The notes below the pieces were generated by a model that worked only from the letters and a program-made list of their open reading frames with translations, had not been told where the DNA came from and searched no databases. Shown in pieces: positions 16,076-24,278 of a DNA stretch of 64,000 nt. Origin of the DNA: Bruticola sp004554425 (GTDB lineage: Bacteria; Vulcanimicrobiota; Xenobia; Xenobiales; Xenobiaceae); the NCBI GenBank assembly GCA_958366945.1, contig CATXCY010000006.1:1-64000 (forward strand). Direction: 5' to 3'. The translations under genes and the position numbers were made by a program. Positions within the stretch are counted from its first letter, which is position 1. Each line of letters starts with the position of its first letter.

Positions 16076-17812
16076 TTACGATTTTTGTGGCATTTGCCAG
16101 CCGTTAACATCGGTATGTAAAAGGTGATGTGACTTTTTAGACAAGGGTTTACCCAGATACTCTGCGTAAAGCGCCCGCACATCTGGATTCTCGTGGGAGA
16201 AGCGAAGTTCCGACTTGCGGTCGAGATCCCAAAGTACATTACCGCGGCGTTCTGCGCATTCTTCGCTGTCGTGGATCGGCTGGCCACCGCCACCGGCACA
16301 ACCGCCTGGGCATGCCATGACTTCGACGAAATCATACCGCACACGGCCAGACTCGATTGCTTCCAGCAATTTTCTCGTGTTTGCCAGGCCGCTCACGACT
16401 GCCGTGCGGATAGTACCCGCACCTGGAATTTCGAAGCTGGCTTCTTTCCAGCCTTGTATACCACGTACGGCTGAAAACGCATCCGGGTTAGGATTTTTAC
16501 CTGTTACAAGATAATATGCACTGCGAAGTGCCGCATCCATTACGCCACCTGTGGTGCCGAAAATGACTGCCGCACCTGTGCCGGAGCCAAGCGGGGAATC
16601 GAAACTGCTCTCTTCCAATGCTGTCGGATCAATCATGGAGCAACGTAGCATTCGCACCAATTCGCGTGTGGTGATAACGACGTCAACATCCGGATCGCCA
16701 CAGGCGCTCTTCATTGTCGGAAGCTCGGCTTCCGCCTTTTTCGATGTACACGGCATGACAGAAATGACGCGGATATTCTTCGGATCGACGCCTATTTTTT
16801 CTGCAAAGTAACTCTTTGCAATGGCACCGAACATCTGCTGCGGTGATTTGGCTGTAGACAGATTCTTAGCAAATTGCGGGAACTGTCCTTTCACAAATCT
16901 TACCCAGCCAGGACAGCAGGAGGTGAACATCGGCCATGTATAGGCATCTCGGTGAGTAAAGCGTTCAACGAACTCACTGCCCTCTTCCATAATCGTAAGA
17001 TCGGCACTGAAATTGGTGTCAAACACGTAATTGAAACCAAGTTGACGAAGTGCAGAGGCAAGCACACCTGGAGTTGCTTGCTCGGCGGTCAACCCGAAAT
17101 ATTCTGCCCAGGCTGCGCGAACTGCGGGAGCAACTTGCACGATAGTGGTCAGCTTCGAATCGGAGAGCATACGGTAGACGCGATCGGTATCGTCGCGTTC
17201 CTCCAGCGCACCAACGGGACAGTGAGTTACGCATTGACCGCAGTAAGTGCAAAGGGAAGTTGAAAGGTTGTCAGATTTAACTGGACCTACAGCTGTGCGA
17301 GAACCGGTTCCGACCAAGTCCCAGATATGGACGCCCTGCATCTTATCGCAGACCTGTACACAGCGCATACACTTAACGCAGCGATTATCAAAGCGCAGAA
17401 TCGGCGCAGAATAGTCAACAGTTGACGGACGCAGATTCTTCTGATAGGGAGCGCTGAGCAGATTATAATCGTTGGCAAGTTTCTGAAGCTTACAGTTGCC
17501 GCTGCGTGTACATTTGACGCAGTTTACATCGTGTTGACTGAGCAGCAGCTGGAGGTTGACGCGGCGCGTCATACGAACTTTCTGAGATTTCGTATGGATG
17601 ACCATGCCTTCGCTGACCATAGTATCACAGGCAGCGACAAGCGTGTCCTGTCCCTCAAGCTCTACCATACAGAGGCGGCAGGCGCCGATCTCGTTAAGAT
17701 CTTTGAGGTAGCAAAGTGTTGGAATATCAATACTCGCCGTGCGTGCTGCGTCCAGGATACTTGTGCCCTCCGGTACGCTAACGGTTCTATTGTCAATAAC
17801 AAGTGTTACCAT
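16076..17812 (-). CDS. hydA: [FeFe] hydrogenase catalytic subunit (group A, HndD/HydA type)
   Basis: Reduces protons to H2 (or the reverse) in the cytoplasm. Domains in order: a [2Fe-2S] ferredoxin-like domain (IPTLCYLKDL, GACRLCMVE), a His-Cys cluster segment (HDVNCVKCTRSGNC), two [4Fe-4S] sites (CVKCMRCVQVCD, CTYCGQCVTHCPVGA) and the H-cluster domain with all three signatures: FTSCCPGWVRF (~298), VMPCTSKKAEAE (~353) and MACPGGCAGGGGQP (~501). At 578 aa it is the usual size for the NAD(P)-linked type. Composition is visibly GC-richer than the flanking genes. It overlaps the upstream oxidoreductase gene by 7 bp, so the two form an operon. No separate FMN-bearing HydB or thioredoxin-like HydC subunit is present. 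Confidence 0.96.
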   Translation of the reverse strand: MVTLVIDNRTVSVPEGTSILDAARTASIDIPTLCYLKDLNEIGACRLCMVELEGQDTLVAACDTMVSEGMVIHTKSQKVRMTRRVNLQLLLSQHDVNCVKCTRSGNCKLQKLANDYNLLSAPYQKNLRPSTVDYSAPILRFDNRCVKCMRCVQVCDKMQGVHIWDLVGTGSRTAVGPVKSDNLSTSLCTYCGQCVTHCPVGALEERDDTDRVYRMLSDSKLTTIVQVAPAVRAAWAEYFGLTAEQATPGVLASALRQLGFNYVFDTNFSADLTIMEEGSEFVERFTHRDAYTWPMFTSCCPGWVRFVKGQFPQFAKNLSTAKSPQQMFGAIAKSYFAEKIGVDPKNIRVISVMPCTSKKAEAELPTMKSACGDPDVDVVITTRELVRMLRCSMIDPTALEESSFDSPLGSGTGAAVIFGTTGGVMDAALRSAYYLVTGKNPNPDAFSAVRGIQGWKEASFEIPGAGTIRTAVVSGLANTRKLLEAIESGRVRYDFVEVMACPGGCAGGGGQPIHDSEECAERRGNVLWDLDRKSELRFSHENPDVRALYAEYLGKPLSKKSHHLLHTDVNGWQMPQKS

Positions 17813-19641
17813 CTTTCCATCCTCCCTCCCTTGAAGATACCATAGCCAAAGTGATCGCAGCGCAGGCAGCGAGCACTTTCCGCGCAGGCTTCCTCGTGCG
17901 TCATGCCATATTCAATATCTTCAAAGTCGCATTTGCGCTGTGCAGCCTCACGTTCTTTAGTGTTGATGCGACCACGCGCAGGACATACAGAAAGATGCGG
18001 CGCAGGGATTTCCACATCTGTGCGGATTTCATGATGGAAGCCGAGTTGTTCATCGATATTAGCTGCTGCAACTTTACCTGCCGCAATAGCACGGATGGCA
18101 GTAGCGGGGCCTGTAACACAGTCACCGCCAGCAAAGACGTTCTCCATATTGTCGATCTGACTGGAGCTTTCAGTCATAAATGTTCCCCTTCGAATTGGGA
18201 TACCGGTTTGCTCAAAGCCAGCGATTTCTACGCCTTGTCCAATGGCAACAACGATAATATCGGCAGGGATGCGCTCTTCAGACAGATCTGCTTTCTCTGG
18301 ACGTGGGCGGCCTGCTTTGTCGGCAAGACCGATAATTTGCGGCTGCACCCAGAGAGCGGTTGCTTCGCCCGCTTCGTTTGCTTCAATGCGCACCGGTGCA
18401 CAGAGTTCGCGGATTTCCGCGCCCTCAGCAATCGCGCCCTGTACCTCGTCGGGAAGAGCGGTCATATCCGTAATTCTTCGGCGATAGACGCAAGTCACGC
18501 TGTCAGCACCAAGGCGCACAGAACTTCTGGTGACATCCATGGCCACATTGCCGCCGCCAATAACTACGACATGCTTGCCGGTAAAGTCAGGCATTACATC
18601 GTCGCCGATAGCGCGCAGCATCTCAACGGCGGACATAACATTTTTGCTGTCTTCTCCCGGAATGCCGGTCTTTTTGTCCGTATGAGCACCGATGGCAACG
18701 TAAAGGCAGTCGTAATCTTTATGTAATTGCTCGAAGGAAATGTCTTTTCCGACAGTCACATTAGTATGTACTTCGACGCCGGAAGACAAAATAGAGTCGA
18801 TTTCCGCATTAAGTTTTTCCCGCGGAAAACGGTAAGCCGGAATACCATAGCGCAGCATTCCGCCAAGTTGTTTTCTCTCTTCAAAGATCGTGACGCTATG
18901 TCCCATAAGGCGCAGATAATATGCACAGGACAGACCGCTGGGGCCACCGCCGATAATAGCTACGCGTTTGCCGGTATCTTCTGCACAGGGAGGATTTGGC
19001 ACATCGCCTGCGTGATCGACTGCGTAACGTTTTAGTCCGCGAATATTGATAGGTGCATCGACCATATTGCGGCGGCAGCGCGCTTCACACGGATGCTCAC
19101 AAATGTAGGCGCAGGAAGTGGGCATGGGATTATCCTTGCGGATAAGGCGCACAGCGTCTGCATACCGTCCTTCACGCACAAGAGCAACATAACCGGGTAC
19201 GTCTACACCGGCCGGACACAGCGATACGCAGGGAACCGGGTTCTGCAGCGAAGCAAGGCAGCGGTGGTGCTGCACATGATTCACGTAATCATCATAGAAG
19301 CCCTCGAAGCCGCTCAGAACCAATTGTGCCGCATCGCGTCCAATGGCGCAATCAGCAGAGGCGACAATCGCCCGCGCCGTTTTCTCAATGGTTTCGATGG
19401 TTTGCATTGTGCCGGTACCGTCGAGAACTTCTCCCATCAGTGTGACAAGTTGGCCAAGTCCAATACGACAAGGCACACATTTGCCGCATGACTGTGCGTG
19501 GCAGAGTTGCAAAAATGTCAACGACATATCGATGGGACATAGTCCCGGAGGACTGGACGCGATTCTGCGCTCCATATCCTTGTACAGGCGATCTACAACC
19601 GTCTGCGCCTTGCTTGCAGTTTTAATATCTAATCTGCTCAA
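17806..19641 (-). CDS. Hydrogenase-associated NAD(P)-binding oxidoreductase (NuoF C-terminal cluster domain fused to GltD/NfnB-like flavoprotein)
   Basis: Residues 1-130 match only the iron-sulfur and C-terminal part of NuoF/HydB (SCGKCVPCRIGLG at ~51; CAIGRDA), without the FMN-binding Rossmann domain. The rest is a GltD/NfnB-like module: Cys-rich linker (CVSLCPAGVDVPGY, CAYICEHPCEARCRR), FAD site VAIIGGGPSGLSCAYYL (~225) and NAD(P) site VVIGGGNVAMDVTR (~363), ending with CARCLRCDHFGYG. It should pass electrons between NAD(P)H and the hydrogenase encoded downstream. The start is a TTG at 19641, 11 nt after AAGGAG. Same GC-rich composition as hydA. Whether the complex bifurcates electrons is unknown. 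Confidence 0.9.
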   Translation of the reverse strand: MSRLDIKTASKAQTVVDRLYKDMERRIASSPPGLCPIDMSLTFLQLCHAQSCGKCVPCRIGLGQLVTLMGEVLDGTGTMQTIETIEKTARAIVASADCAIGRDAAQLVLSGFEGFYDDYVNHVQHHRCLASLQNPVPCVSLCPAGVDVPGYVALVREGRYADAVRLIRKDNPMPTSCAYICEHPCEARCRRNMVDAPINIRGLKRYAVDHAGDVPNPPCAEDTGKRVAIIGGGPSGLSCAYYLRLMGHSVTIFEERKQLGGMLRYGIPAYRFPREKLNAEIDSILSSGVEVHTNVTVGKDISFEQLHKDYDCLYVAIGAHTDKKTGIPGEDSKNVMSAVEMLRAIGDDVMPDFTGKHVVVIGGGNVAMDVTRSSVRLGADSVTCVYRRRITDMTALPDEVQGAIAEGAEIRELCAPVRIEANEAGEATALWVQPQIIGLADKAGRPRPEKADLSEERIPADIIVVAIGQGVEIAGFEQTGIPIRRGTFMTESSSQIDNMENVFAGGDCVTGPATAIRAIAAGKVAAANIDEQLGFHHEIRTDVEIPAPHLSVCPARGRINTKEREAAQRKCDFEDIEYGMTHEEACAESARCLRCDHFGYGIFKGGRMERW

Positions 19642-19744
19642 GGGGCTCTCACTCCTTCTGATCTCTGAATTCCTAATCCCCTCCCAGTGGTTCAGACATG
19701 TTGTTGATATTCCTGCTTCAAATACGTCTCTATAACTAAAGCCA

Positions 19745-20573
19745 GGGGCTTTACGTCACTTGCGGTAAGCGTAGCAGAAAATATTAAAGAAATATTCTTA
19801 AATCCTAATTCAAGCCTTTTTGAAGAGCCGGAAAATTTGCTTAAACAAGAAATGCGCGAGCCCGCTCTATACAATGCTATTATTTTAGCTATTGCTAATG
19901 GCGCTTCTAAACTTTCGGAAATAGCTACTAAAGTCGGCGAAACAACCGCCACTTGTCCGGTCTATTTGCGTAATCTTGTTTTGCTCAGTTTGGCAAAAAA
20001 AAGAGACTCCTTATGGAGAGACAGCCTATGGAGAGACAGCCACTCGCAAGACTATTTATGCTCTTGAAGATAATATGTTTCGCTTTTAGTATCGTTTTGT
20101 GCTTAACAATAAATCCTTAATCGCTAGAGGAGCTGCCGATTTAGTCTTTAGGCGTATTGAGCCATATTCTTCTGAATATATGGGGCCAGTTTTTGAACAA
20201 ATTTGTCAGCAATACCTCTGGCATTTGCTTTTGCAAGGTCGGCTTTCAATTGAATTTACAGAACTAGGCTGCTGGTGGGGCAACGATCCTGTCGCTAAAA
20301 AACAAGCAGAAATAGATATTATGGGCGTGCAAGAGAAAAGCAAAGCTCTGTTTGCTGAGTGCAAGTGGATAAATGATAAAGTCGATCAGGAAGTATTGGA
20401 AATTTTAGTTGAGCGTAGCCATTTATTTAGTTATGCGCAAACGCAACTATTTGTATTTAGTAAAAGCGGCTTTACTCAAAAATGCGTCGATTTAGCCAAA
20501 CAATTAGGCAATGTGTCGTTAGTTACTTTTGTTAGTTACTTTTGACGATATAGCTAAGGAGTTTGTGAAATAG
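19745..20573 (+). pseudogene. Decayed DUF234-type (archaeal-like) AAA ATPase, 5' part missing
   Basis: Three short frames add up to one protein: AENIKEIFLNPNSSL...LLKQEMREPALYNA, then GASKLSEIATKVGE, then a C-terminal DUF234/nuclease-like part with EIDIMGVQEKSKALFAECKW. This is the C-terminal half of the gut-anaerobe ATPase family with a DUF234 tail. The N-terminal ATPase part is absent; homology begins about 100 bp from the hydrogenase operon start. Lesions: one extra A in the A8 run at 19995-20002; a 15-bp tandem duplication (20012-20026 and 20027-20041); a TAG where the family has Trp (near 20087); and a 13-bp tandem duplication (20518-20530 and 20531-20543) that hides the natural end DDIAKEFVK. 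It is not functional. Confidence 0.85.
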
Positions 20574-20675
20574 AATTGTTTTTGCCTAAACGCAAGGGTT
20601 TTAAGTAAAAATAAGAGAAAAAATCTCATATATTACTATGTAATATGTAAAAATTGCTTTTTTAGGTAGTTAGAT

Positions 20676-21899
20676 ATGTTATGCCAGTTTACCGTAAAAA
20701 ATTTTAAAAGTATACGTGATGAAGTCACTTTAGATATGCAAGCGTCTTCTATTTCTGAACATACAGACAAAATTATTAAATTAGGTGGGAAGGACAATCT
20801 TTTGCCTGTAGCTGTCATTTACGGCCCTAATGGTGGTGGCAAATCTAACGTTTTGAAAGCTTTACATGCTTTAATTGCGAGAGTTGAGCTACCAATATTG
20901 GCTATAGGGCTTGGCAAAAAGGTTAATGGCGGCTATCATATTGGGCCTTTTGCTTTCAGTAAAGAAACTGTGCAAAGTCCTACCGAGTTTGAATTGTTTT
21001 TTAGGACTAAGTTGGCAGAATATCGTTATCAGTTGGATGTTAAAGGAAATTATATCCAGCATGAACGCTTAGATCGCATGAAGTTGGAAACCAAACGTCG
21101 CTCATTTTTATTTGAAAGAGATGAAAATAAGATAGTATTGAAAGGCGATTTAGCTAAATTAAAAGTTAGCACCGATTTGTCTTCGGAAATGCCTTTATTA
21201 AGTTATTTGGGTATTACTTTTGGCAATAACGAAATAATTAAAGACGTTATCAATTGGTTTTTATTGAAGACGAGCATTTTCGATTATGGAAATCCGTCTC
21301 ACGAGCAAACGGCCTTTGTACCTTCAACTGAAGAGGAAAAGGGCAAAATTATAAAGTTAATAGAAGGTATGGGGCTTGATATAATCGATTTCAGAATGGA
21401 GACTGAAGGCAATAAAGTAATAGACGTTTTTACAAAACATGTTATTGATAATTGTGAATTTGAGCTCAATTTAAAAGATGAATCAAGCGGCACCATAAAA
21501 ATTTTTGGTATATCTCTACTTATTATAGATAGTTTAAATAACGGTAAAACGCTAATTATTGATGAATTAGATGCTAAGCTTCATCCGCTTTTATTGCGTT
21601 ATGTTATAGAGTTATTTACCAATATGGACATAAATAAATATGGCGCTCAGCTTATTTTTACTTCCCACGATCTCTCAACGATGAATGCGGAAGTATTTAG
21701 GCGTGATGAAATTTGGTTTGTAGCTAAAGGTGAAGAACAAAATTCCAAGCTTTATTCTTTAGTAGAATTTAAGACTGAAAAGGGAAAACGCGCACGTAAA
21801 GATGCTAGATATGATAAGCAATACTTAGAAAGCAAGTACGGTGCCGATCCATATCTTAACAAGATTAACCAATTGGGGGAAATAGATTGTGGCTTTTAA
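20676..21899 (+). CDS. AAA family ATPase, RloA/AbiLi-like
   Basis: An ABC/SMC-type ATPase of the AAA_15/AAA_21 group. It begins FTVKNFKSIRDEVTLDM, has Walker A IYGPNGGGKSNVLKAL (residue ~50), and Walker B and switch His in TLIIDELDAKLHP and LIFTSHD. The coiled-coil arm is short. The C-terminus, YSLVEFKTEKGKRARKD, then YLESKYGADPYL, is the typical end of ATPases paired with RloB. The ATG follows a TAGGT site. It overlaps the RloB gene by 11 bp. Such pairs (RloAB; AbiLi/AbiLii of Lactococcus) are associated with abortive phage defence. Function here is inferred from family and pairing. Confidence 0.9.
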   Translation: MLCQFTVKNFKSIRDEVTLDMQASSISEHTDKIIKLGGKDNLLPVAVIYGPNGGGKSNVLKALHALIARVELPILAIGLGKKVNGGYHIGPFAFSKETVQSPTEFELFFRTKLAEYRYQLDVKGNYIQHERLDRMKLETKRRSFLFERDENKIVLKGDLAKLKVSTDLSSEMPLLSYLGITFGNNEIIKDVINWFLLKTSIFDYGNPSHEQTAFVPSTEEEKGKIIKLIEGMGLDIIDFRMETEGNKVIDVFTKHVIDNCEFELNLKDESSGTIKIFGISLLIIDSLNNGKTLIIDELDAKLHPLLLRYVIELFTNMDINKYGAQLIFTSHDLSTMNAEVFRRDEIWFVAKGEEQNSKLYSLVEFKTEKGKRARKDARYDKQYLESKYGADPYLNKINQLGEIDCGF

Positions 21900-22518
21900 A
21901 GATTCTTGGAAGAAGAAGCGTCGTCAAGGATGGATTAAGGAGAGGCGAGAGCACTACATCTTTTGCGAAGGGCTCTGCACAGAGCCTAACTATTTCGGCA
22001 GCTTTCGAAGTTTGATTTGTTCTGATCCAATTTATCGTGGGATGATTACGATTGAGATTTTTTCGTGTCAGAAAAGTACCGTAGGTATATTAGAAGAAGC
22101 TGTTAAGTACATCAAAGATAGAAAGATTATTGAAGCTGATATTTGGTGCGTTTATGATAAAGACGATTCCCCGGCGAAAGATTTCGATGAAGTAAATAGG
22201 AAAATCAACGAACTAAACAAACGAGGCGCAAAAACGAAATATCATGCAATTTGGAGCAATGAATGTTTTGAATTTTGGTTCTTGCTCCATTTCGCTAACT
22301 ATAGATCTGATAGTGGAAGGAAGGCTTATTTTTCGTTTTTAAATGATAAATTAAAAAAGCTTGGTATAGGTGAATACCAGAAAAATTGCAAAGAAATTTT
22401 TGATATACTTTTGAGCAATGGCGATCCTAGGCGAGCTATATCTTATGCGAAAAATATTATAGAAGAGGCTGGAGCTAAAGCACCCTCCAAAATAGTGCTT
22501 GGGACAAAAGTTTATTAA
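21889..22518 (+). CDS. RloB family protein (TOPRIM-like effector partner)
   Basis: At 209 aa it has the RloB layout: a basic N-terminus (KKKRRQGWIKERREHYIFCEG), the acidic motif CEGLCTEPNYF, then DIWCVYDKDDSP (DxD-type metal site) and the conserved NECFEFWFLLHF, ending in NIIEEAGAKAPS. RloB/AbiLii are predicted TOPRIM-like nucleases activated by the ATPase partner. GTG start at 21889 with GGGGGA 8 nt upstream, inside the end of the ATPase gene. Effector activity is inference. Confidence 0.9.
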   Translation: MAFKDSWKKKRRQGWIKERREHYIFCEGLCTEPNYFGSFRSLICSDPIYRGMITIEIFSCQKSTVGILEEAVKYIKDRKIIEADIWCVYDKDDSPAKDFDEVNRKINELNKRGAKTKYHAIWSNECFEFWFLLHFANYRSDSGRKAYFSFLNDKLKKLGIGEYQKNCKEIFDILLSNGDPRRAISYAKNIIEEAGAKAPSKIVLGTKVY

Positions 22519-22699
22519 CTTGTCGTAACTTTAGCTGATTATTTACCAGAGGAATATAAGAAAAAGTTCATTTAGTAGTGCGCCTTGCGTTTTGTTTTAT
22601 TTGAAAAATTTTGTCAAAAAGATATTTTTATTTCCTCTTTTTTAGTGTTTTAGTGGCGAAAGGAGCAATTAGTTCATTTTTACTGGGGTGGAGGTTACC

Positions 22700-23668
22700 T
22701 TGGGCTATATTTACATTTTGACTAACAATGCTTTCAAAAGTGATATTGTAAAAATTGGTTATGCTGATAACGTTGAATCCAGAGTGAAAGAGTTAAATTA
22801 TAGTTCATCTTTGCCACTACCGTTTCATATATATGCAACTTATGAAGTTCCAGTTCGGCTTTGTGACCAAAAAGTCCATACAATTATAGATAAATTGAAC
22901 CCATCTTTGCGATTACGTGAAAAGCAAGAAAATGGCAAAGAACATGTGCGCGAATTTTTTGAACTGTCTCCTGAAGATGCTTATGGGATTCTGGAAGCCA
23001 TGGCTGAAATTCACAATTGTCAGGATAAACTTAAAAAATATGAGCATAACAAACCAACTACCCTAAAAGAAACATGTGAGCCTTCAAATAGCGCTGAAGA
23101 TAAGCCACGTAACGCTGCTGTAAATAAGCGTCTGCCTTTTAGGTTTTCTATGTGTAATATTAAAGTTGGCGATGAAATTGTTTTTACAAAAGATTCTCAA
23201 ATAAGTTGTCATGTAGTTAGTGACAATTCTGTTGAATATAAAGGTAAAAAATACTCCTTATCTGGCTTAGCCCAGAAACTTACTGGAAGTAAGTCATTGG
23301 CAGGCACTCATTATTTTACTTACAATGGCGAAATCATAGACGATTTACGTAAACGTGCAGAACAACAGAATGAATCAAATAAAAATACAATATTAAATAG
23401 TGACAGCAGACGTCGGCCCAATTTTTCCTTTGCACAATTTGATATAAAAATTGGTGAGTCACTTATTTTTACAAAAGATCCAAGTATCACTTGTATTGTT
23501 ATTGACGATAAAAAGGTAAAGTATCAAGATCAAATTTATTCAATATCTGGCCTGGCTACAAAATTACTTGGCAAAACGCGAAGTGTTAACGGACTCCTAT
23601 ATTTTTCGCATAACGGTAAAGTGTTGCTAGACTTGTGGACAGAACACTGTGCTAAACAACAGACGTAA
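22700..23668 (+). CDS. GIY-YIG (T5orf172-type) protein with two copies of a C-terminal module
   Basis: Residues 1-100 are a GIY-YIG domain of the T5orf172 subtype: YIYILTNNAFKSDIVKIGYA and ESRVKELN, with later REFFELS. A charged linker follows, then two copies of a ~70-residue module: one with IKVGDEIVFTKD, VEYKGKKYSLSGLAQKLTG and HYFTYNGEIIDDL; the other with IKIGESLIFTKD, YSISGLATKLLG and YFSHNGKVLLDL. The module looks like the DUF4357/RAMA group found on nucleases and modification-dependent proteins. A TTG at 22700 is chosen because GTGGAGG (22688-22694) precedes it at 5 nt; the frame opens 12 bp earlier at GTG. It sits between a RloAB pair and a type III system, so DNA restriction is likely, but the target is unknown. 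Confidence 0.78.
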   Translation: MGYIYILTNNAFKSDIVKIGYADNVESRVKELNYSSSLPLPFHIYATYEVPVRLCDQKVHTIIDKLNPSLRLREKQENGKEHVREFFELSPEDAYGILEAMAEIHNCQDKLKKYEHNKPTTLKETCEPSNSAEDKPRNAAVNKRLPFRFSMCNIKVGDEIVFTKDSQISCHVVSDNSVEYKGKKYSLSGLAQKLTGSKSLAGTHYFTYNGEIIDDLRKRAEQQNESNKNTILNSDSRRRPNFSFAQFDIKIGESLIFTKDPSITCIVIDDKKVKYQDQIYSISGLATKLLGKTRSVNGLLYFSHNGKVLLDLWTEHCAKQQT

Positions 23669-23780
23669 TGTATAAAGTTTTTGGAATAAGAAGCTCAATT
23701 TGCAGTCCACGCTTGATTGCCAGCTTGTAATCCTTCTTAAATGTCGTGGTTGGCTTAACAGTTAGTTTTGTCTTTTTCAC
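23652..23780 (-). pseudogene. Truncated YafQ-family toxin
   Basis: Starting from a GTG at 23780 that overlaps the dinJ stop by 3 bp, the first ~31 codons read KLTVKPTTTFKKDYKLAIKR and GLQIELL, the N-terminus of Firmicutes-type YafQ mRNA interferases. After about 23688 the sequence diverges (IPKTLYITSVV) and stops at 23652, inside the 3' end of the GIY-YIG gene on the other strand. The C-terminal catalytic two thirds of the usual ~90 aa, including the catalytic His region, are gone. Confidence 0.75.
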
Positions 23781-24055
23781 TTTTTCAGATCAGCAAAAAG
23801 CTCGTCAAGGTCGTTATAACCCTTTACAGACGGGTCTTTTGCAATCCTTTCCGCTTCCAACATGGCGGCAATTGTCTCTTTGTTGGGCTGATCAATGGAA
23901 ATTTTAAACGGAATTCCGCCCTCACGGATCGACTGACGCACGAAAATATTGAAAGCTGTGGTGAGATTCATGCCAAGTTCCGAGAACAAAGCGTCGGCTT
24001 GTGCTTTCAGATCGCTGTCTATTCGGATGCTGATACTTGTTGTAGTTCCAGTCAT
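23777..24055 (-). CDS. dinJ: RelB/DinJ family antitoxin (orphaned)
   Basis: A 92-residue protein with a ribbon-helix-helix start (TSISIRIDSDLKAQADALFSE) and the DinJ block LGMNLTTAFNIFVRQSI, then REGGIPFKI. These proteins neutralise YafQ toxins and repress their own promoter. A GGAGATGATTTT site precedes the ATG. The cognate toxin gene downstream is only a stump, so this antitoxin is orphaned; it could still act as a repressor or protect against a related toxin. Composition is GC-richer than the island genes around it, which points to transfer. Confidence 0.88.
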   Translation of the reverse strand: MTGTTTSISIRIDSDLKAQADALFSELGMNLTTAFNIFVRQSIREGGIPFKISIDQPNKETIAAMLEAERIAKDPSVKGYNDLDELFADLKK

Positions 24056-24158
24056 AAAATCATCTCCTTTCTACTGACACTGTCATTATATGCTATTTGC
24101 ACGATAAATATATTACAACGCACGAAAAAAAGATCTATTTCGGCTGTTTAACCTATAA

Positions 24159-24212
24159 TTTTAGGCACTTGACCATTTATGGGACAGGATATAAGCGCAG
24201 CGGCAATAATAT
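24159..24212. repeat. Left imperfect direct repeat flanking the Ltp lipoprotein gene
   Basis: About 54 bp resembling 25643-25694. An exact 14-bp core (TGACCATTTATGGG) is followed by partly matching CAGG-A-AAGC and GGC--TAATAT blocks, roughly three quarters identical by eye. The pair brackets exactly one gene. Confidence 0.65.
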
Positions 24213-24278
24213 TTCTTTGATATGTTAACATAAATTGCTGACATATTTACGTAATTCTGTTAAGTCGAGGATAAATGA

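Noticed and set aside
17803..18726. 307-residue plus-strand open frame inside the hydrogenase partner gene
   Set aside because: It is antisense to an unmistakable oxidoreductase. GC-rich genes give long opposite-strand frames. No motif and no ribosome site were found.
20099..20545. A separate 148-residue gene
   Set aside because: It is the C-terminal piece of the broken DUF234 ATPase. The reading continues the upstream fragments once the lesions are undone.
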